A stretch of DNA of 44,523 nucleotides from Stutzerimonas kunmingensis. Its GTDB lineage: Bacteria > Pseudomonadota > Gammaproteobacteria > Pseudomonadales > Pseudomonadaceae. The DNA is taken from assembly GCF_900114065.1 (NCBI RefSeq), contig NZ_FORS01000016.1, positions 1 through 44,523 on the forward strand, read 5' to 3'. Of this stretch, positions 9,506-19,029 are shown in pieces (position 1 is the first letter of the stretch; every line of letters begins with the position of its first letter). The translations under genes and the position numbers were made by a program. The notes beneath the pieces are model-generated. The model did not search any database. It worked only from the letters and a program-made list of their open reading frames with translations, and was not told the origin of the DNA.

Positions 9506-9817
9506 AAGGGCATCTCCTGTAAAAAGGGCGCGAGTGTAGCAGGCATACGAAAATCCGAGCCATGTCTGCTAAGGCCACGCGAGCAAGGCTCTCGAGCCAT
9601 CCACTTGGGCTGTAAATACTCAATTCGTTTCAACACCAGGCGTGCGACCGGCATTACCCTTCGGTTCGCAGTCGGGACTCGATATCTCCGACATATCGTG
9701 CGCCCATGCAGTTCGACCGAGCAGTCAGCACAACGACCAGCGAAACATGAGCCGGACGGTTCACATCGGCGCATTCTGGCGCCACAATCGGCCCCCTCAC
9801 AGCACAAGGAGCCGAAA
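9506..9817. other. Divergent intergenic region between prmB and the hydrolase gene
   Basis: These 312 bases hold no credible gene. A possible rightward promoter is TTCACA (9760-9765), 17 bases, CACAAT (9783-9788), about 30 bases before the hydrolase ATG. For prmB a TACACT near 9533-9538 on the minus strand could be the -10, with no clear -35. Both are weak. Confidence 0.35.
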
Positions 9818-10414
9818 ATGACCAAGCCACAGACCATGCTTCAGCTCAGTGGCCGCAGCTACAACCCGGCGACGCTGACGAATGCCACCTTGCTGGTCAT
9901 CGATGTGCAGGAAGAGTACCGCAGTGGTGTTCTTGCCCTGCCTGCCCTGGATCGGGCACTTCCGGAAATCACCCGTCTACTGGCAGCTGCGCGCGAAGCT
10001 GGCGCGCCGATCGTGCACGTGCATCACCTGGGTATCAGCGGTGGTCTTTTCGATCCGCAGGGCTTCCGTGGACAGATCATGCCGGAGGCTGCACCACTGC
10101 CCGGTGAGGCAGTGGTTGCCAAACGCCTGCCGAACGCTTTCTCCGGCACCGAGCTCCACGAACTGCTGCAGAAACTGGGTCGCCTGGATTTGATCGTTTG
10201 CGGCTTCATGACCCACTCCAGCATCAGCACAACGGTTCGCGCCGCCAAGGATTACGGCTATCGCTGCACACTGGTGGACAGCGCCTGTGCCACACGCAAT
10301 CTGCCGATGGGCGAAGGCAGCATCGATGCCGAACAGGTGCACCGCATCGAGATGACCATTCTTGCCGACAACTTTGCCGTTTGCGTGCAAGACGCTGCGG
10401 CGCTGGCGCGCTGA
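9818..10414 (+). CDS. Isochorismatase-fold hydrolase with Ser in place of the catalytic Cys
   Basis: A 198-residue isochorismatase / cysteine hydrolase superfamily protein. The Asp of the triad is in VIDVQEE near residue 28 and the Lys in VAKRLPNAF near residue 107. In cysteine hydrolases the segment after GFMTH normally reads MCV; here it reads SSI (GFMTHSSIST near 130), so the usual nucleophile is Ser. Isochorismatases such as EntB and PhzD also lack Cys there, with Gly instead. The true reaction is therefore open: isochorismatase-like chemistry, a Ser variant or a non-catalytic protein. Start: ATG 9818 with AAGGAG (9806-9811); upstream in-frame extension has no support. Smr and folE follow. 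Confidence 0.8.
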   Translation: MTKPQTMLQLSGRSYNPATLTNATLLVIDVQEEYRSGVLALPALDRALPEITRLLAAAREAGAPIVHVHHLGISGGLFDPQGFRGQIMPEAAPLPGEAVVAKRLPNAFSGTELHELLQKLGRLDLIVCGFMTHSSISTTVRAAKDYGYRCTLVDSACATRNLPMGEGSIDAEQVHRIEMTILADNFAVCVQDAAALAR

Positions 10415-10554
10415 AGACCCACTACCCGAACGTCGAACGAGCTGGCAGCCTTTCCAGACACTCTCTGCATGATGCAAGCAAAAGTACGCCTGGATGGAAG
10501 CTCGTCCGCCAGGCGCTGTGGCTGGGGTAAACTGCCATCCTGTTTGGAGGCCCC

Positions 10555-11112
10555 ATGCAAGACGACGACTTCTCTCTCTTCCAATCGGCTGTGCGCGGCG
10601 TCAAGCCGATCAAGCACGACCGCGCCGAAACCGGCAAAGTGCGCAGCAATCGCGAACAGATCGCGACTCGCCGCAGCAACGCCACCGTCAGCAACGAAAC
10701 CACGCGCGTCGACGGATTATCGGATCAGTTCGTCATCGATGTAGGTGCCGAGGACGAGCTTTATTGGGCCCGCGACGGGGTTCAGGACAGTCAGGTCCGC
10801 AAGCTCAAAGCCGGCCAGATCCCATTCGTGGGAAGTCTCGACCTGCATGGCATGAGCGTCGAGAAAGCCCGGGAGCTATTATGGGACTTCATCGCCGAAG
10901 CGACGCGCCTCGAAGTGCGCTGCGTTCGCGTGACCCATGGCAAGGCGGCAAGGCTCGACGGCAAGCGGCCACTGATCAAGAGCCACGTCAACACCTGGTT
11001 GCGGCAGCATCCGCAAGTGCTTGGCTTCACCTCCTGCCTGCCACGCCATGGCGGCACCGGCGCCATTTACGTGATGCTCAAACGCACCATGCTTGAAGGC
11101 CGGGACGAATGA
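10555..11112 (+). CDS. Smr domain protein (SmrA-like)
   Basis: A 185-residue protein with a C-terminal Smr (small MutS-related) domain from about residue 95. The signature SLDLHGMSVEKA is near 93, VTHGKAAR near 128 and HGGTGAIYVML near 164. Stand-alone Smr proteins of this type have been described as nucleic acid endonucleases; the cellular role in Pseudomonas is not settled. The N-terminal 60 residues are charged and probably flexible. Start: ATG 10555 with TTGGAGG six bases upstream. The gene lies between the hydrolase and folE, as in P. aeruginosa (PA1675). Confidence 0.85.
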   Translation: MQDDDFSLFQSAVRGVKPIKHDRAETGKVRSNREQIATRRSNATVSNETTRVDGLSDQFVIDVGAEDELYWARDGVQDSQVRKLKAGQIPFVGSLDLHGMSVEKARELLWDFIAEATRLEVRCVRVTHGKAARLDGKRPLIKSHVNTWLRQHPQVLGFTSCLPRHGGTGAIYVMLKRTMLEGRDE

Positions 11113-11207
11113 GCCGAGGCCAGCGTCTCGCTCGCCATACTTGCCAGCCGAGCGGCGGCCCCCTACCCTTCGCGTTCGCGACCCCATGAAGCCTGACAGG
11201 TAGCTCA

Positions 11208-11753
11208 ATGTCCCTGGAACAACACTACACCGCGATCCTCGGCCAACTCGGCGAGGACGTTAGCCGCGAAGGTCTGCTCGACACGCCCAAGCGCGCCGCC
11301 AAAGCCATGCAGTACCTGTGCAAGGGCTATCAGCAAACCCTCGAGGAAGTCACCAACGGCGCGCTGTTCACGTCAGATAACAGCGAGATGGTGCTGGTCA
11401 AGAATATCGAGCTGTACTCACTGTGCGAGCATCACATGCTGCCTTTCATCGGCAAGGCACACGTTGCGTATCTTCCCAATGGCAAGGTACTCGGCCTGTC
11501 AAAGGTCGCTCGTATTGTGGATATGTATGCGCGCCGCCTGCAGATTCAGGAAAACCTGACCCGTGAAATCGCCGAGGCGATGCAGCAGGTTACCGGCGCA
11601 TCTGGCGTTGCAGTGGTCATCGAAGCCCAGCACATGTGCATGATGATGCGCGGCGTGGAGAAGCAAAACTCGTCCATGGTCACATCGGTGATGCTGGGTC
11701 AGTTCCGCGATAACGCCGCGACCCGTAGCGAGTTTCTCGGCTTGGTGAAATAG
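11208..11753 (+). CDS. folE: GTP cyclohydrolase I (FolE)
   Basis: A 181-residue zinc-dependent GTP cyclohydrolase I, first step of tetrahydrofolate and pterin biosynthesis (GTP to dihydroneopterin triphosphate). The zinc site is visible: the Cys and His of [15 protein letters not shown] near residue 67 and the second Cys in [12 protein letters not shown] near residue 140. Length fits the short type I enzymes. AGGTAG precedes the ATG. The gene ends in a bidirectional terminator at 11769-11795. P. aeruginosa has more than one folE copy; this one matches the copy next to smr and prmB. Confidence 0.94.
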   Translation: MSLEQHYTAILGQLGEDVSREGLLDTPKRAAKAMQYLCKGYQQTLEEVTNGALFTSDNSEMVLVKNIELYSLCEHHMLPFIGKAHVAYLPNGKVLGLSKVARIVDMYARRLQIQENLTREIAEAMQQVTGASGVAVVIEAQHMCMMMRGVEKQNSSMVTSVMLGQFRDNAATRSEFLGLVK

Positions 11754-11768
11754 CACCGAGCCCACATT

Positions 11769-11795
11769 AAAACAGGGCTTTGCGGCCCTGTTTTT
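11769..11795. terminator. Bidirectional Rho-independent terminator between folE and the GST gene
   Basis: AAAACAGGGC (11769-11778) pairs with GCCCTGTTTT (11785-11794) around a six-base loop. On the plus strand it ends in TTTTT, on the minus strand in TTTT. It serves both convergent genes. Confidence 0.88.
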
Positions 11796-11798
11796 CGT

Positions 11799-12401
11799 TC
11801 AATCGTACATGCCGACATGCCGCGGATGACTGGCGACACGCTGCAGCCATCGGCGAATTGCGGGATAGCCTTCGAGGCTGAACCCTCCCTCTTCAGCCAC
11901 ATGCGTGTAGGCATACAGCGCAACGTCGGCAATCGAGTAATGCTCACCCACCAGGTAGGGCGTGCGTAGCAACTGCTGCTCCATAACGTTCAACGCATGG
12001 TAGCCATCGAGCTGCTTGGCCTCGTACTCCTCACGGCGATCCTCGGGCATGCCGAGATACACCTTGATATAGCGGGCGACAGCCAGGAACGGCTCATGGC
12101 TGTACTGCTCGAAGAACTGCCACTGCAGCACCTGGGTACGCAGCCGCGGGTCCGCTGGCAGAAACTCGCTGCCGTCGGCCAGATAGTTGAGGATTGCGTT
12201 GGACTCCCACAGGCAGGCGCCATCCTCCAACTCAAGAACCGGAATCTTGCCATTAGGGTTCTTCTTGAGAAACTCCTCGGAGCGGGACTCACCACGAAGG
12301 ATATTGATCGGAATCCATTCGTACGACTGGTCCAGCAGGTGCAGCATCAGCTTGACCTTGTAGCAATTACCCGACCGGAAATCACCATAGACTTTCAACA
12401 T
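11799..12401 (-). CDS. Glutathione S-transferase family protein
   Basis: A 200-residue cytosolic GST. The N-terminal thioredoxin-fold domain has DFRSGNCYKVKL near residue 7 (catalytic Ser/Cys region), NGKIPVLEL near 51 with the cis-Pro, and WESNAILNYLADG near 64 for glutathione binding. The all-helical C-terminal domain has YSIADVALYAYTHVAEE near 150. The substrate is unknown. Start: ATG 12401, preceded by GGGAGGGAG; a start at 12413 would place that site inside the gene. It is next to, and in the same direction as, the PLP aminotransferase upstream, so co-transcription is possible. Confidence 0.88.
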   Translation of the reverse strand: MLKVYGDFRSGNCYKVKLMLHLLDQSYEWIPINILRGESRSEEFLKKNPNGKIPVLELEDGACLWESNAILNYLADGSEFLPADPRLRTQVLQWQFFEQYSHEPFLAVARYIKVYLGMPEDRREEYEAKQLDGYHALNVMEQQLLRTPYLVGEHYSIADVALYAYTHVAEEGGFSLEGYPAIRRWLQRVASHPRHVGMYD

Positions 12402-12440
12402 GCTCCCTCCCATCGACCCACAACGCAGGTCAGCGATACC

Positions 12441-13607
12441 TCAGGCGGCTTCCAGCGTTTTACCTTCGCGGATGACCTGCGCCAGACGACGCACCCCTTC
12501 TTCCATTCTCTCAGCAGCCACATGGCTGAAGTTCAGCCGCAGATAACCGGGATTAGCGTCCGGGTCCACGAAAAAGGGCTCACCAGGCATGAACACCACA
12601 TCATTGGCGAGCGCCCGATCAAGCAGGGTTCGCGTATCCAGCGGCTGCTTCAGCGTCAGCCAGAAGAACAGCCCTCCCTGCGGCAGCTGCCAGGTCGCGA
12701 GATCACCGAAGTGCTCGCTGAGCGCAGCCTGCATGGCATCACGACGAACGCGATAGAAATCGCGAAGCTCCGCCAGATGCGCCTGATACCGCTCGCTACC
12801 CAGCCACTGCAGCGCCTGCCACTGCCCAATGCGGTTGGTATGTAGATCAGCCGACTGCTTCAGTCGTAGCAAATAAGGGAACAGATCCGGCGAGGCGATC
12901 AGATACCCCACCCGCAAGCCAGGCAGCAGCGTCTTGGACACCGTACCAGTGTAGATCCAGCTAGCACGTTTCAGACGCGAGACGATCGGCTTGGCACTGC
13001 CCTGATCGAATACCAGCTCACGATATGGCTCGTCCTCGAGCAGCGTCACGCCAAACTCATCCAGCAATGCTGCGACAGCATCACGCTTGGCTTCGCTGTA
13101 GCGAATGGCGGATGGATTCTGGAACGTAGGAATCAGATAGGCGAAAGCAGGCTCGTGCTGCTCCAGCGTTGCGCGCAGGGCAGCCAAATCCGGACCATCC
13201 GCCTGCTGGGGAACTGCCAGACATTCAGCTCCGAACAATTGAAAGGACTGCAGAGCAGCGAGATAGGTTGGCGCCTCGACCAGTACCTCTGTCCCCGAGT
13301 CGATAAACAGCTTCGACGCGAGATCCAGCGTCTGCTGCGAGCCACTGACGATCAACACCTGACTGGCTTCGCAAGGCACGCCAAGCGCCCGCGCCTGGGC
13401 GGCAATAAGTTCACGGAGAGCGGGCTCGCCTTCGCTCATCCCATACTGCCCCATGCTTGCGGGCAGCTCTGCCCAATCAACGATCGGCAGCATCGCCTCA
13501 GCCGGCAACCCGCCAGCGAAGGACATCACTTCCGGGCGCTGGGCTGCAGCGAGGATTTCACGAATGAGAGAGCTTTTAAGGCGAGTAATACGTTCGGAGA
13601 AGGCCAT
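12441..13607 (-). CDS. PLP-dependent aminotransferase (2-aminoadipate / MocR-like class I)
   Basis: A class I/II fold-type I aminotransferase of about 388 residues. The PLP Lys is in YTGTVSKTLLPGLRVGY near residue 235, ETYLAAL-type cofactor contacts (VEAPTYLAAL) near 115, and the carboxylate-binding Arg in NPGYLRLNFSH near 360. It is closest to the LysN / 2-aminoadipate aminotransferase group; the substrate cannot be fixed. ATGs at 13613 and 13607 are both possible and neither has a strong Shine-Dalgarno. I use 13607 because related proteins begin MAFSER. A divergent MarR regulator starts 80 bases away and may control it. Confidence 0.85.
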   Translation of the reverse strand: MAFSERITRLKSSLIREILAAAQRPEVMSFAGGLPAEAMLPIVDWAELPASMGQYGMSEGEPALRELIAAQARALGVPCEASQVLIVSGSQQTLDLASKLFIDSGTEVLVEAPTYLAALQSFQLFGAECLAVPQQADGPDLAALRATLEQHEPAFAYLIPTFQNPSAIRYSEAKRDAVAALLDEFGVTLLEDEPYRELVFDQGSAKPIVSRLKRASWIYTGTVSKTLLPGLRVGYLIASPDLFPYLLRLKQSADLHTNRIGQWQALQWLGSERYQAHLAELRDFYRVRRDAMQAALSEHFGDLATWQLPQGGLFFWLTLKQPLDTRTLLDRALANDVVFMPGEPFFVDPDANPGYLRLNFSHVAAERMEEGVRRLAQVIREGKTLEAA

Positions 13608-13639
13608 TTCCATACCAGATGCGAGGCGCTGCAAAATAA

Positions 13640-13654
13640 GTCAAACTTCTTGAC
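13640..13654. promoter_or_regulatory. Candidate MarR operator between the aminotransferase and marR genes
   Basis: GTCAA (13640-13644), five bases, TTGAC (13650-13654) is a perfect inverted repeat in the 80-base divergent intergenic region. It overlaps the -35 of the marR promoter. The geometry suits a dimeric winged-helix regulator; binding is inferred. Confidence 0.45.
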
Positions 13655-13678
13655 CGAAATTACGCCTCTCACGATAAA
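13650..13678 (+). promoter_or_regulatory. Promoter of the MarR-family gene
   Basis: TTGACC (13650-13655), a 17-base spacer, GATAAA (13673-13678), ending nine bases before the gene start, which would give a nearly leaderless mRNA. The -35 lies in the candidate operator, consistent with autorepression. Confidence 0.45.
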
Positions 13679-13687
13679 TACGTCAAT

Positions 13688-14131
13688 ATGCCTGACCTAA
13701 AAAAAAGCGCAGTGCAGCGCCAGATCATGGAGCGTTTCTTTCTCGGCTATCAGGCCTTCACGGCCAAGCCTGACGAAATGCTCGCCCGCCGCGGCCTGTC
13801 CCGTGTGCACCACCGCATTCTTTTCTTTATCGCTAGCTACCCGGACCTGAGCGTTAAGGAGTTGCTGAGCTATCTCGGTGTCTCCAAGCAGGCACTGAAT
13901 ACACCGCTACGCCAGTTGATCGAAATGCACTTGGTGGAGAGCCTGACTGCAGAGGATGACAAGCGAAAGCGCATGCTGCGCTTTACCACAGAGGGGGCGA
14001 AGCTGGAGCAGGCCTTGCGCAGAGAGCAGGTCCGTCTGCTGCAAAGGGCTTTCGATGATGTGGGTGAACAAGCGGTAGACGGCTGGCTCGCGGTCAACCA
14101 AGCGCTCGCTATGGAGAAAGCCAGAGGCTAG
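13688..14131 (+). CDS. MarR-family transcriptional regulator
   Basis: A 147-residue winged helix-turn-helix regulator. The DNA-recognition region is SVKELLSYLGVSKQALNTPL near residues 58-77, followed by a wing with ED-DKRKRMLRFT near 95-105. N- and C-terminal helices for dimerisation flank it. The ligand is unknown. The gene is divergent from the aminotransferase, with a shared regulatory gap containing a palindrome, so self-control and control of the aminotransferase are plausible. Start: ATG 13688; no strong Shine-Dalgarno precedes it. Confidence 0.88.
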   Translation: MPDLKKSAVQRQIMERFFLGYQAFTAKPDEMLARRGLSRVHHRILFFIASYPDLSVKELLSYLGVSKQALNTPLRQLIEMHLVESLTAEDDKRKRMLRFTTEGAKLEQALRREQVRLLQRAFDDVGEQAVDGWLAVNQALAMEKARG

Positions 14132-14178
14132 CAGCCCTCAAGAGGCGGGCCGCTTCACCACGCCGGAATCGCGGGCAA

Positions 14179-14207
14179 AAAAAAGGGCGACCGAAGTCGC
14201 CCTTTTT
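14179..14207. terminator. Bidirectional terminator between marR and rpsA
   Basis: AAAAAGGGCGAC (14180-14191) and GTCGCCCTTTTT (14196-14207) form a 12-bp stem with a CGAA tetraloop. T-tracts occur on both strands. It ends rpsA on the minus strand and marR on the plus strand. Confidence 0.9.
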
Positions 14208-14223
14208 CATGAAGAACCCGAAC

Positions 14224-15906
14224 TTAGTTCTGGTTTTCCATCTGAGCACGGATCAGATCACCAATGGTGGTCGGGCCAGTGCTTTCTACGTCCTGCTTGG
14301 TGCGCAGCTCTTTCATCGCATCCTTTTCGTCTTCGACGTCTTTGGACTTGATGGACAGGCTGATCACGCGGGACTTGCGGTCGATGCTGATGATCTTGGC
14401 TTCAACTTCGTCGCCTTCCTTCAGCACGTTGCGCGCATCTTCAACGCGGTCGCGGCTGATTTCGGAAGCTTTCAGAGTGGCTTCGATATCGTTGCCCAGA
14501 TCGATGATGGCGCCTTTGGCGTCAACTTCTTTCACGGTACCGCGAACGATGCTGCCCTTGTCATTGACGGCGGCGTAGTTGGAGAACGGATCGTCTTCCA
14601 GCTGCTTGATGCCCAGGGAGATGCGCTCACGCTCCGGATCGACCGACAGGATGACGGTATCCAGCTCGTCGCCCTTCTTGAAGCGGCGAACGGCTTCTTC
14701 ACCCGGCTCGTTCCAGGAGATGTCGGACAGGTGAACCAGGCCGTCGATGCCGCCGTCCAGACCAATGAAGATACCGAAATCGGTGATCGACTTGATGGTG
14801 CCGGAGATGCGGTCGCCCTTGTTGAACTGGCCAGAGAAGTCTTCCCATGGGTTGGACTTGCACTGCTTGATACCCAGGGAGATGCGACGACGCTCTTCGT
14901 CGATGTCCAGAACCATGACTTCCACTTCGTCGCCGACCTGTACGACCTTCGACGGGTGGATGTTCTTGTTGGTCCAATCCATTTCGGAAACGTGTACCAG
15001 ACCTTCGACGCCTTCTTCCAGCTCGGCAAAGCAGCCGTAGTCGGTGAGGTTGGTGACGCGAGCCTGAACACGGGTGCCTTCCGGGTAACGAGCCTTGATG
15101 GCAACCCATGGGTCTTCGCCCAGCTGCTTCAGGCCCAGCGATACACGGTTGCGCTCGCGGTCGAACTTCAGAACCTTGACATCGATCTCGTCGCCAACGT
15201 TGACGATCTCCGACGGATGCTTGATACGCTTCCAGGCCATGTCGGTGATGTGCAGCAGACCATCGACGCCGCCCAGGTCAACGAACGCACCGTAGTCGGT
15301 GAGGTTCTTGACGATACCTTTGACCTGCTGACCTTCCTGCAGAGACTCGAGCAGAGCTTCGCGCTCGGCGCTGTTCTCGGCTTCCAGTACGCTGCGGCGG
15401 GAAACGACAACGTTGTTGCGCTTCTGGTCCAGCTTGATGACCTTGAACTCGAGCTCTTTGCCTTCCAGGTGGGTGGTGTCGCGCACAGGGCGGACATCGA
15501 CCAGGGAACCCGGCAGGAACGCACGAATGCCGTTGACGTCGACGGTGAAGCCACCTTTGACTTTGCCGTTGATGACGCCCTTGACCACTTCTTCTGCAGC
15601 GAAAGCCGCTTCCAGAACAATCCAGGATTCCGCGCGCTTGGCTTTTTCACGGGACAGCTTGGTTTCGCCAAAGCCATCTTCAACCGCGTCCAGAGCAACG
15701 TGGACCTCGTCACCCACCTTGATGGTCAGCTCGCCCTGCTCGTTGTAGAACTGCTCGACCGGGATGACGCCCTCGGACTTGAGGCCGGCATGCACGGTGA
15801 CCCAGTCACCGTCGATGTCGACCACGATGCCGGTGATGATGGCACCCGGCTGCATGTCGAGGGATTTAAGGCTTTCTTCAAATAGTTCTGCGAAGCTTTC
15901 GCTCAT
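14224..15906 (-). CDS. rpsA: 30S ribosomal protein S1 (RpsA)
   Basis: A 560-residue ribosomal protein S1, which helps the 30S subunit bind mRNA. Six S1 OB-fold repeats can be followed; the later ones share the pattern G(T/A)-V-K-x-(I/L)-x-D-(Y/F)-G-x-F-(V/I)-x-L. Repeats 3-6 contain phrases such as [21 protein letters not shown] and [20 protein letters not shown]. Start: ATG 15906 (MSESFAELF) with CAGGAAT upstream; the in-frame extension to 15972 crosses the leader hairpin and is not credible. The gene lies downstream of cmk, as in many proteobacteria, but a terminator-like hairpin separates them. S1 is known to autoregulate through its mRNA leader in E. coli. Confidence 0.97.
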   Translation of the reverse strand: MSESFAELFEESLKSLDMQPGAIITGIVVDIDGDWVTVHAGLKSEGVIPVEQFYNEQGELTIKVGDEVHVALDAVEDGFGETKLSREKAKRAESWIVLEAAFAAEEVVKGVINGKVKGGFTVDVNGIRAFLPGSLVDVRPVRDTTHLEGKELEFKVIKLDQKRNNVVVSRRSVLEAENSAEREALLESLQEGQQVKGIVKNLTDYGAFVDLGGVDGLLHITDMAWKRIKHPSEIVNVGDEIDVKVLKFDRERNRVSLGLKQLGEDPWVAIKARYPEGTRVQARVTNLTDYGCFAELEEGVEGLVHVSEMDWTNKNIHPSKVVQVGDEVEVMVLDIDEERRRISLGIKQCKSNPWEDFSGQFNKGDRISGTIKSITDFGIFIGLDGGIDGLVHLSDISWNEPGEEAVRRFKKGDELDTVILSVDPERERISLGIKQLEDDPFSNYAAVNDKGSIVRGTVKEVDAKGAIIDLGNDIEATLKASEISRDRVEDARNVLKEGDEVEAKIISIDRKSRVISLSIKSKDVEDEKDAMKELRTKQDVESTGPTTIGDLIRAQMENQN

Positions 15907-15946
15907 GTTGATTCCTGCTGTTTTCAGGCGAGAATCCGCCCAATCT

Positions 15947-15966
15947 CCACATTCCAGACAATGTGG
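15947..15966 (-). promoter_or_regulatory. Hairpin in the rpsA leader
   Basis: CCACATT (15947-15953) and AATGTGG (15960-15966) form a 7-bp stem with a six-base loop, about 40 bases upstream of the rpsA ATG. It could be part of an S1 autoregulatory leader; this is inference. Confidence 0.4.
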
Positions 15967-15978
15967 GTTCATTCATAT

Positions 15979-16020
15979 AAAAAAAGGCCTGCGGGACTGG
16001 ATCTGGTCTCCCACATGCCT
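15979..16020 (-). terminator. Terminator-like hairpin between cmk and rpsA
   Basis: On the minus strand AGGC..TGGGA (16020-16009) pairs imperfectly with TCCCG..GGCCT (15996-15985), followed by seven T (15985-15979) and TATATG. It would end or attenuate readthrough from the aromatic operon into rpsA. Confidence 0.55.
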
Positions 16021-16099
16021 CCTTGTTAACGGCCCCGAGATGCGCAGCCTGCTGGCTGTGCCTACTCAAGATCCGTTTGGCCGCCTTTCGGCGTTCCGA

Positions 16100-16789
16100 T
16101 CATCCAGCCAAATCGCGGTCGGCGACTTCGCTCAGAATCTTTTGCAACACCTCATCAATGGAGAGTGTAGTGGAATCCAGTTGAACGGCATCATCTGCCG
16201 GCTTCAGCGGGGCCACCGCACGTTGGGTATCGCGCTCATCGCGCTCCCGAATCTCCTCAAGAAGACTCGCGAGATTAACATCATCGCCTCGTGCCTTCAA
16301 CTGCAAGTAACGTCTGCGAGCACGCTCTTCCGCACTCGCGGTGAGGAATATCTTCAACGGCGCGTCGGGAAATACCACAGTACCCATGTCACGCCCGTCC
16401 GCGACCAGTCCCGGCGCCTCGCGAAAGGCCTTCTGTCGCTGCAGCAAGGCGGTGCGAACCACCGGTAACGCTGCGACCTGGGATGCGCCGGCGCCAACCT
16501 GCTCGTTACGGATCGACTCGGTGACCTCCTCCCCCTCCAGAATGATGATCATGCCGTGCCCATCGCGTGCGGCACCAAACTGGACATCGAGGTGCTCGGC
16601 GAGCACCTTCAGCGCTTCTTCGTTGGTCAGATCGACCCCGTGATTGCGCGCTGCGAATGCCAGCAGGCGATACAAGGCACCGGAGTCGAGGAAATTCCAG
16701 CCAAGCCTGCCCGCGAGCAAGGCTGCAACTGTGCCTTTCCCCGAGCCACTCGGCCCATCGATGGTGATGACCGGAACGGGCCTGATCAT
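16100..16789 (-). CDS. cmk: Cytidylate kinase (Cmk)
   Basis: A 229-residue (d)CMP kinase phosphorylating CMP and dCMP with ATP. The P-loop GPSGSGKGT is at residues 12-20, [11 protein letters not shown] near 35 is the substrate-binding loop, [15 protein letters not shown] near 128 is the NMP-binding motif and [10 protein letters not shown] near 155 the lid region. The ATG at 16789 overlaps the tyrA-aroA stop by four bases (ATGA), so translation is coupled. The order aroA-cmk-rpsA is conserved in many proteobacteria. Confidence 0.95.
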   Translation of the reverse strand: MIRPVPVITIDGPSGSGKGTVAALLAGRLGWNFLDSGALYRLLAFAARNHGVDLTNEEALKVLAEHLDVQFGAARDGHGMIIILEGEEVTESIRNEQVGAGASQVAALPVVRTALLQRQKAFREAPGLVADGRDMGTVVFPDAPLKIFLTASAEERARRRYLQLKARGDDVNLASLLEEIRERDERDTQRAVAPLKPADDAVQLDSTTLSIDEVLQKILSEVADRDLAG

Positions 16790-19029
16790 GAATCACCCTC
16801 CGAATGTACCTGCATGCCGGCGCGCTGCGCCAAGGAGAGGAAGTTGGGGAACGACGTCGCCACGTTGGCGCAATCATGGATTCGAATCGGGCCATTGGCT
16901 CGCAGCGCAGCCACACTGAAGGACATCGCGATGCGGTGATCGCCATGCGCCCAGACTTCACCGGAACCGATCGCACCACCTTCGATGACAATTCCGTCCG
17001 GGGTCGGTTCAGCCTTGACCCCCAGTGTCTGCAGCCCGTCCGCCATGACCTGGATGCGGTCAGACTCCTTGACCCGCAGCTCTTCGGCACCGCGCAACGT
17101 AGTACGACCTTCCGCGCAGGCCGCAGCCACGAAGAGCACCGGGAACTCGTCGATCGCCAGCGGAACCAGGTCCTCGGGAATGTCGATACCCTTGAGCTGA
17201 GCGCCACGGACACGGATGTCTGCTACCGGCTCACCGCCCACTTCGCGCGGATTCTCTAGAGAGATGTCACCACCCATCAGCTTGAGGATGTCGATCACCC
17301 CTGTACGGGTCGGATTCACGCCGACATGCTCGAGCACGATCTCCGAACCCTGCGCAATACTCGCCGCCACCATGAAGAATGCCGCTGAAGAAATATCGGC
17401 AGGCACTTCAATATGAGTACCACGCAGCTTGTGCCCTGGCTCGACAACCGCAGTACTGCCCTTGACGGTCACCGGATAGCCGAAACCGCGAAGCATCCGC
17501 TCGGTGTGATCACGCGTCGGAGCCGGTTCGGTTACCGAGGTCTGATCAGCTGCATACAGGCCGGCCAGTAACAGGCAGGACTTGACCTGCGCGCTGGCCA
17601 TCGGCATTTCGTAATGCATGCCGGACAGACGCTGGCGGCCGCGAATGGTCAGCGGCGGACGCCCTTCCGGTGCCGTCTCGATCACGGCCCCCATCTCGCG
17701 CAGCGGCTTGGCGACGCGATTCATCGGCCGTTTGGAGAGGGACGCATCACCCGTCAACGTCGTATCGAACGGCTGCGCCGCGAGCAAACCGGACAGCAGC
17801 CGCATGGAGGTTCCTGAGTTGCCCAGGTAGATCGGCCCGGGCGGGGCCTTGAGGCCGTGCAGACCGACACCATGGACCGTCACGCGCCCCTGATGCGGAC
17901 CCTCGATGACGACGCCCATGTCCCGGAACGCCTGAATGGTCGCCAGAGCATCTTCGCCTTCCAGGAAGCCTTCGACTTCCGTCACGCCCTCGGCAAGGGA
18001 GCCGAGCATGATCGAGCGATGAGAAATGGATTTGTCGCCTGGCACACGCAGATGGCCGGTCAGGCTGCCGCCAGGGTTGGCGAGGAAAACGAGGTCATTG
18101 GAATGCATAACGTCCACATAGGCTCGGCGAGCCAGTATTTTGCTGAAATGTTCCCGGGCAGCCTTGGCGCGAGTGAAAACGCCCAACAGCTTGTGCCCGT
18201 CTCCTTCATCGACCGCGGCGCGCAGCGCGTCGAGGTCGGCACGAAAATCGTCCAGGGTATGCAGCACTGCCTCGCGGTTGGCGAGAAAGATGTCGTGCCA
18301 CATCACCGGATCGCTACCGGCGATACGGGTGAAATCGCGAAAACCACCTGCCGCGTAGCGGAATATCTCGAGATTCTCATGGCGCTTGGCGAGCGAATCA
18401 ACCAGTCCGAAGGCCAGCAGATGCGGTAAATGACTAGTGGCAGCCAGCACCTCATCGTGATGCGTCACCTCCATATGCTCGACATCCGCACCCAGCGCCG
18501 ACCAGAGCTTACTCACCAGGGTGAGCGCTTGCGGATCGGTATTTTCCAGCGGCGTCAGGATCACCTTGTGCCGTCGAAACAGCGTGCTGTTCGCCGCCGT
18601 CACGCCACTGAGTTCGGAGCCGGCGATGGGGTGGCCAGGCACGAACCTTGGTGGCATGTTGCCGAACACTTTACGCGCACAGCGCACGACATTGCCCTTG
18701 GCGCTGCCGACGTCAGTGATCACTGCGTCGCCCAGTTCGAGCTTCGCCAGTTCACCAAGCAGCCGCTCCAGCGCAAGGATAGGCGTCGCAAGCTGAATTA
18801 CGTCAGCCCCATGACAAGCCTCGGCGAGCGTGTCGGCGCAGCGATCCACCACGCCCAGTTCGACCGCCAGCTCACGCGAGCGTGCATCCAGATCGAAGCC
18901 GACCACCTCGCGACAAAGGCCAGCCTCACGCAAGCCCTTGGCGAACGAGCCGCCAATCAGGCCAAGGCCGATCACAACCAGGCGATTCACAATCGGCGAA
19001 GGCTGTTGCGCGTGACGAGCGTGATTCAC
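16786..19029 (-). CDS. tyrA-aroA: Bifunctional prephenate dehydrogenase / EPSP synthase (TyrA-AroA fusion)
   Basis: A 747-residue fusion. The N-terminal part, about residues 1-300, is an NAD(P)-dependent prephenate/arogenate dehydrogenase: [13 protein letters not shown] near 21, TDVGSAKG near 105, PGHPIAGSE near 132. From about residue 310 it is 3-phosphoshikimate 1-carboxyvinyltransferase: [33 protein letters not shown] near 400, RDHTERML and KESDRIQ near 650. It therefore contributes to tyrosine and to chorismate synthesis. The fusion is characteristic of pseudomonads. Start: GTG 19029, overlapping the hisC stop by four bases (GTGA). Confidence 0.94.
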   Translation of the reverse strand: MNHARHAQQPSPIVNRLVVIGLGLIGGSFAKGLREAGLCREVVGFDLDARSRELAVELGVVDRCADTLAEACHGADVIQLATPILALERLLGELAKLELGDAVITDVGSAKGNVVRCARKVFGNMPPRFVPGHPIAGSELSGVTAANSTLFRRHKVILTPLENTDPQALTLVSKLWSALGADVEHMEVTHHDEVLAATSHLPHLLAFGLVDSLAKRHENLEIFRYAAGGFRDFTRIAGSDPVMWHDIFLANREAVLHTLDDFRADLDALRAAVDEGDGHKLLGVFTRAKAAREHFSKILARRAYVDVMHSNDLVFLANPGGSLTGHLRVPGDKSISHRSIMLGSLAEGVTEVEGFLEGEDALATIQAFRDMGVVIEGPHQGRVTVHGVGLHGLKAPPGPIYLGNSGTSMRLLSGLLAAQPFDTTLTGDASLSKRPMNRVAKPLREMGAVIETAPEGRPPLTIRGRQRLSGMHYEMPMASAQVKSCLLLAGLYAADQTSVTEPAPTRDHTERMLRGFGYPVTVKGSTAVVEPGHKLRGTHIEVPADISSAAFFMVAASIAQGSEIVLEHVGVNPTRTGVIDILKLMGGDISLENPREVGGEPVADIRVRGAQLKGIDIPEDLVPLAIDEFPVLFVAAACAEGRTTLRGAEELRVKESDRIQVMADGLQTLGVKAEPTPDGIVIEGGAIGSGEVWAHGDHRIAMSFSVAALRANGPIRIHDCANVATSFPNFLSLAQRAGMQVHSEGDS

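Noticed and set aside
14209..15885. Plus-strand reading frame of 558 codons antisense to rpsA
   Set aside because: It mirrors the S1 repeats of the opposite strand, has no ribosome-binding site and overlaps a terminator hairpin at its start. A shadow of rpsA codon usage.
15970..16017. A 15-codon minus-strand frame after AAGGAGG between cmk and rpsA
   Set aside because: The Shine-Dalgarno is only one base from the ATG and the frame lies inside the terminator-like hairpin. It was considered as a leader peptide but not supported.
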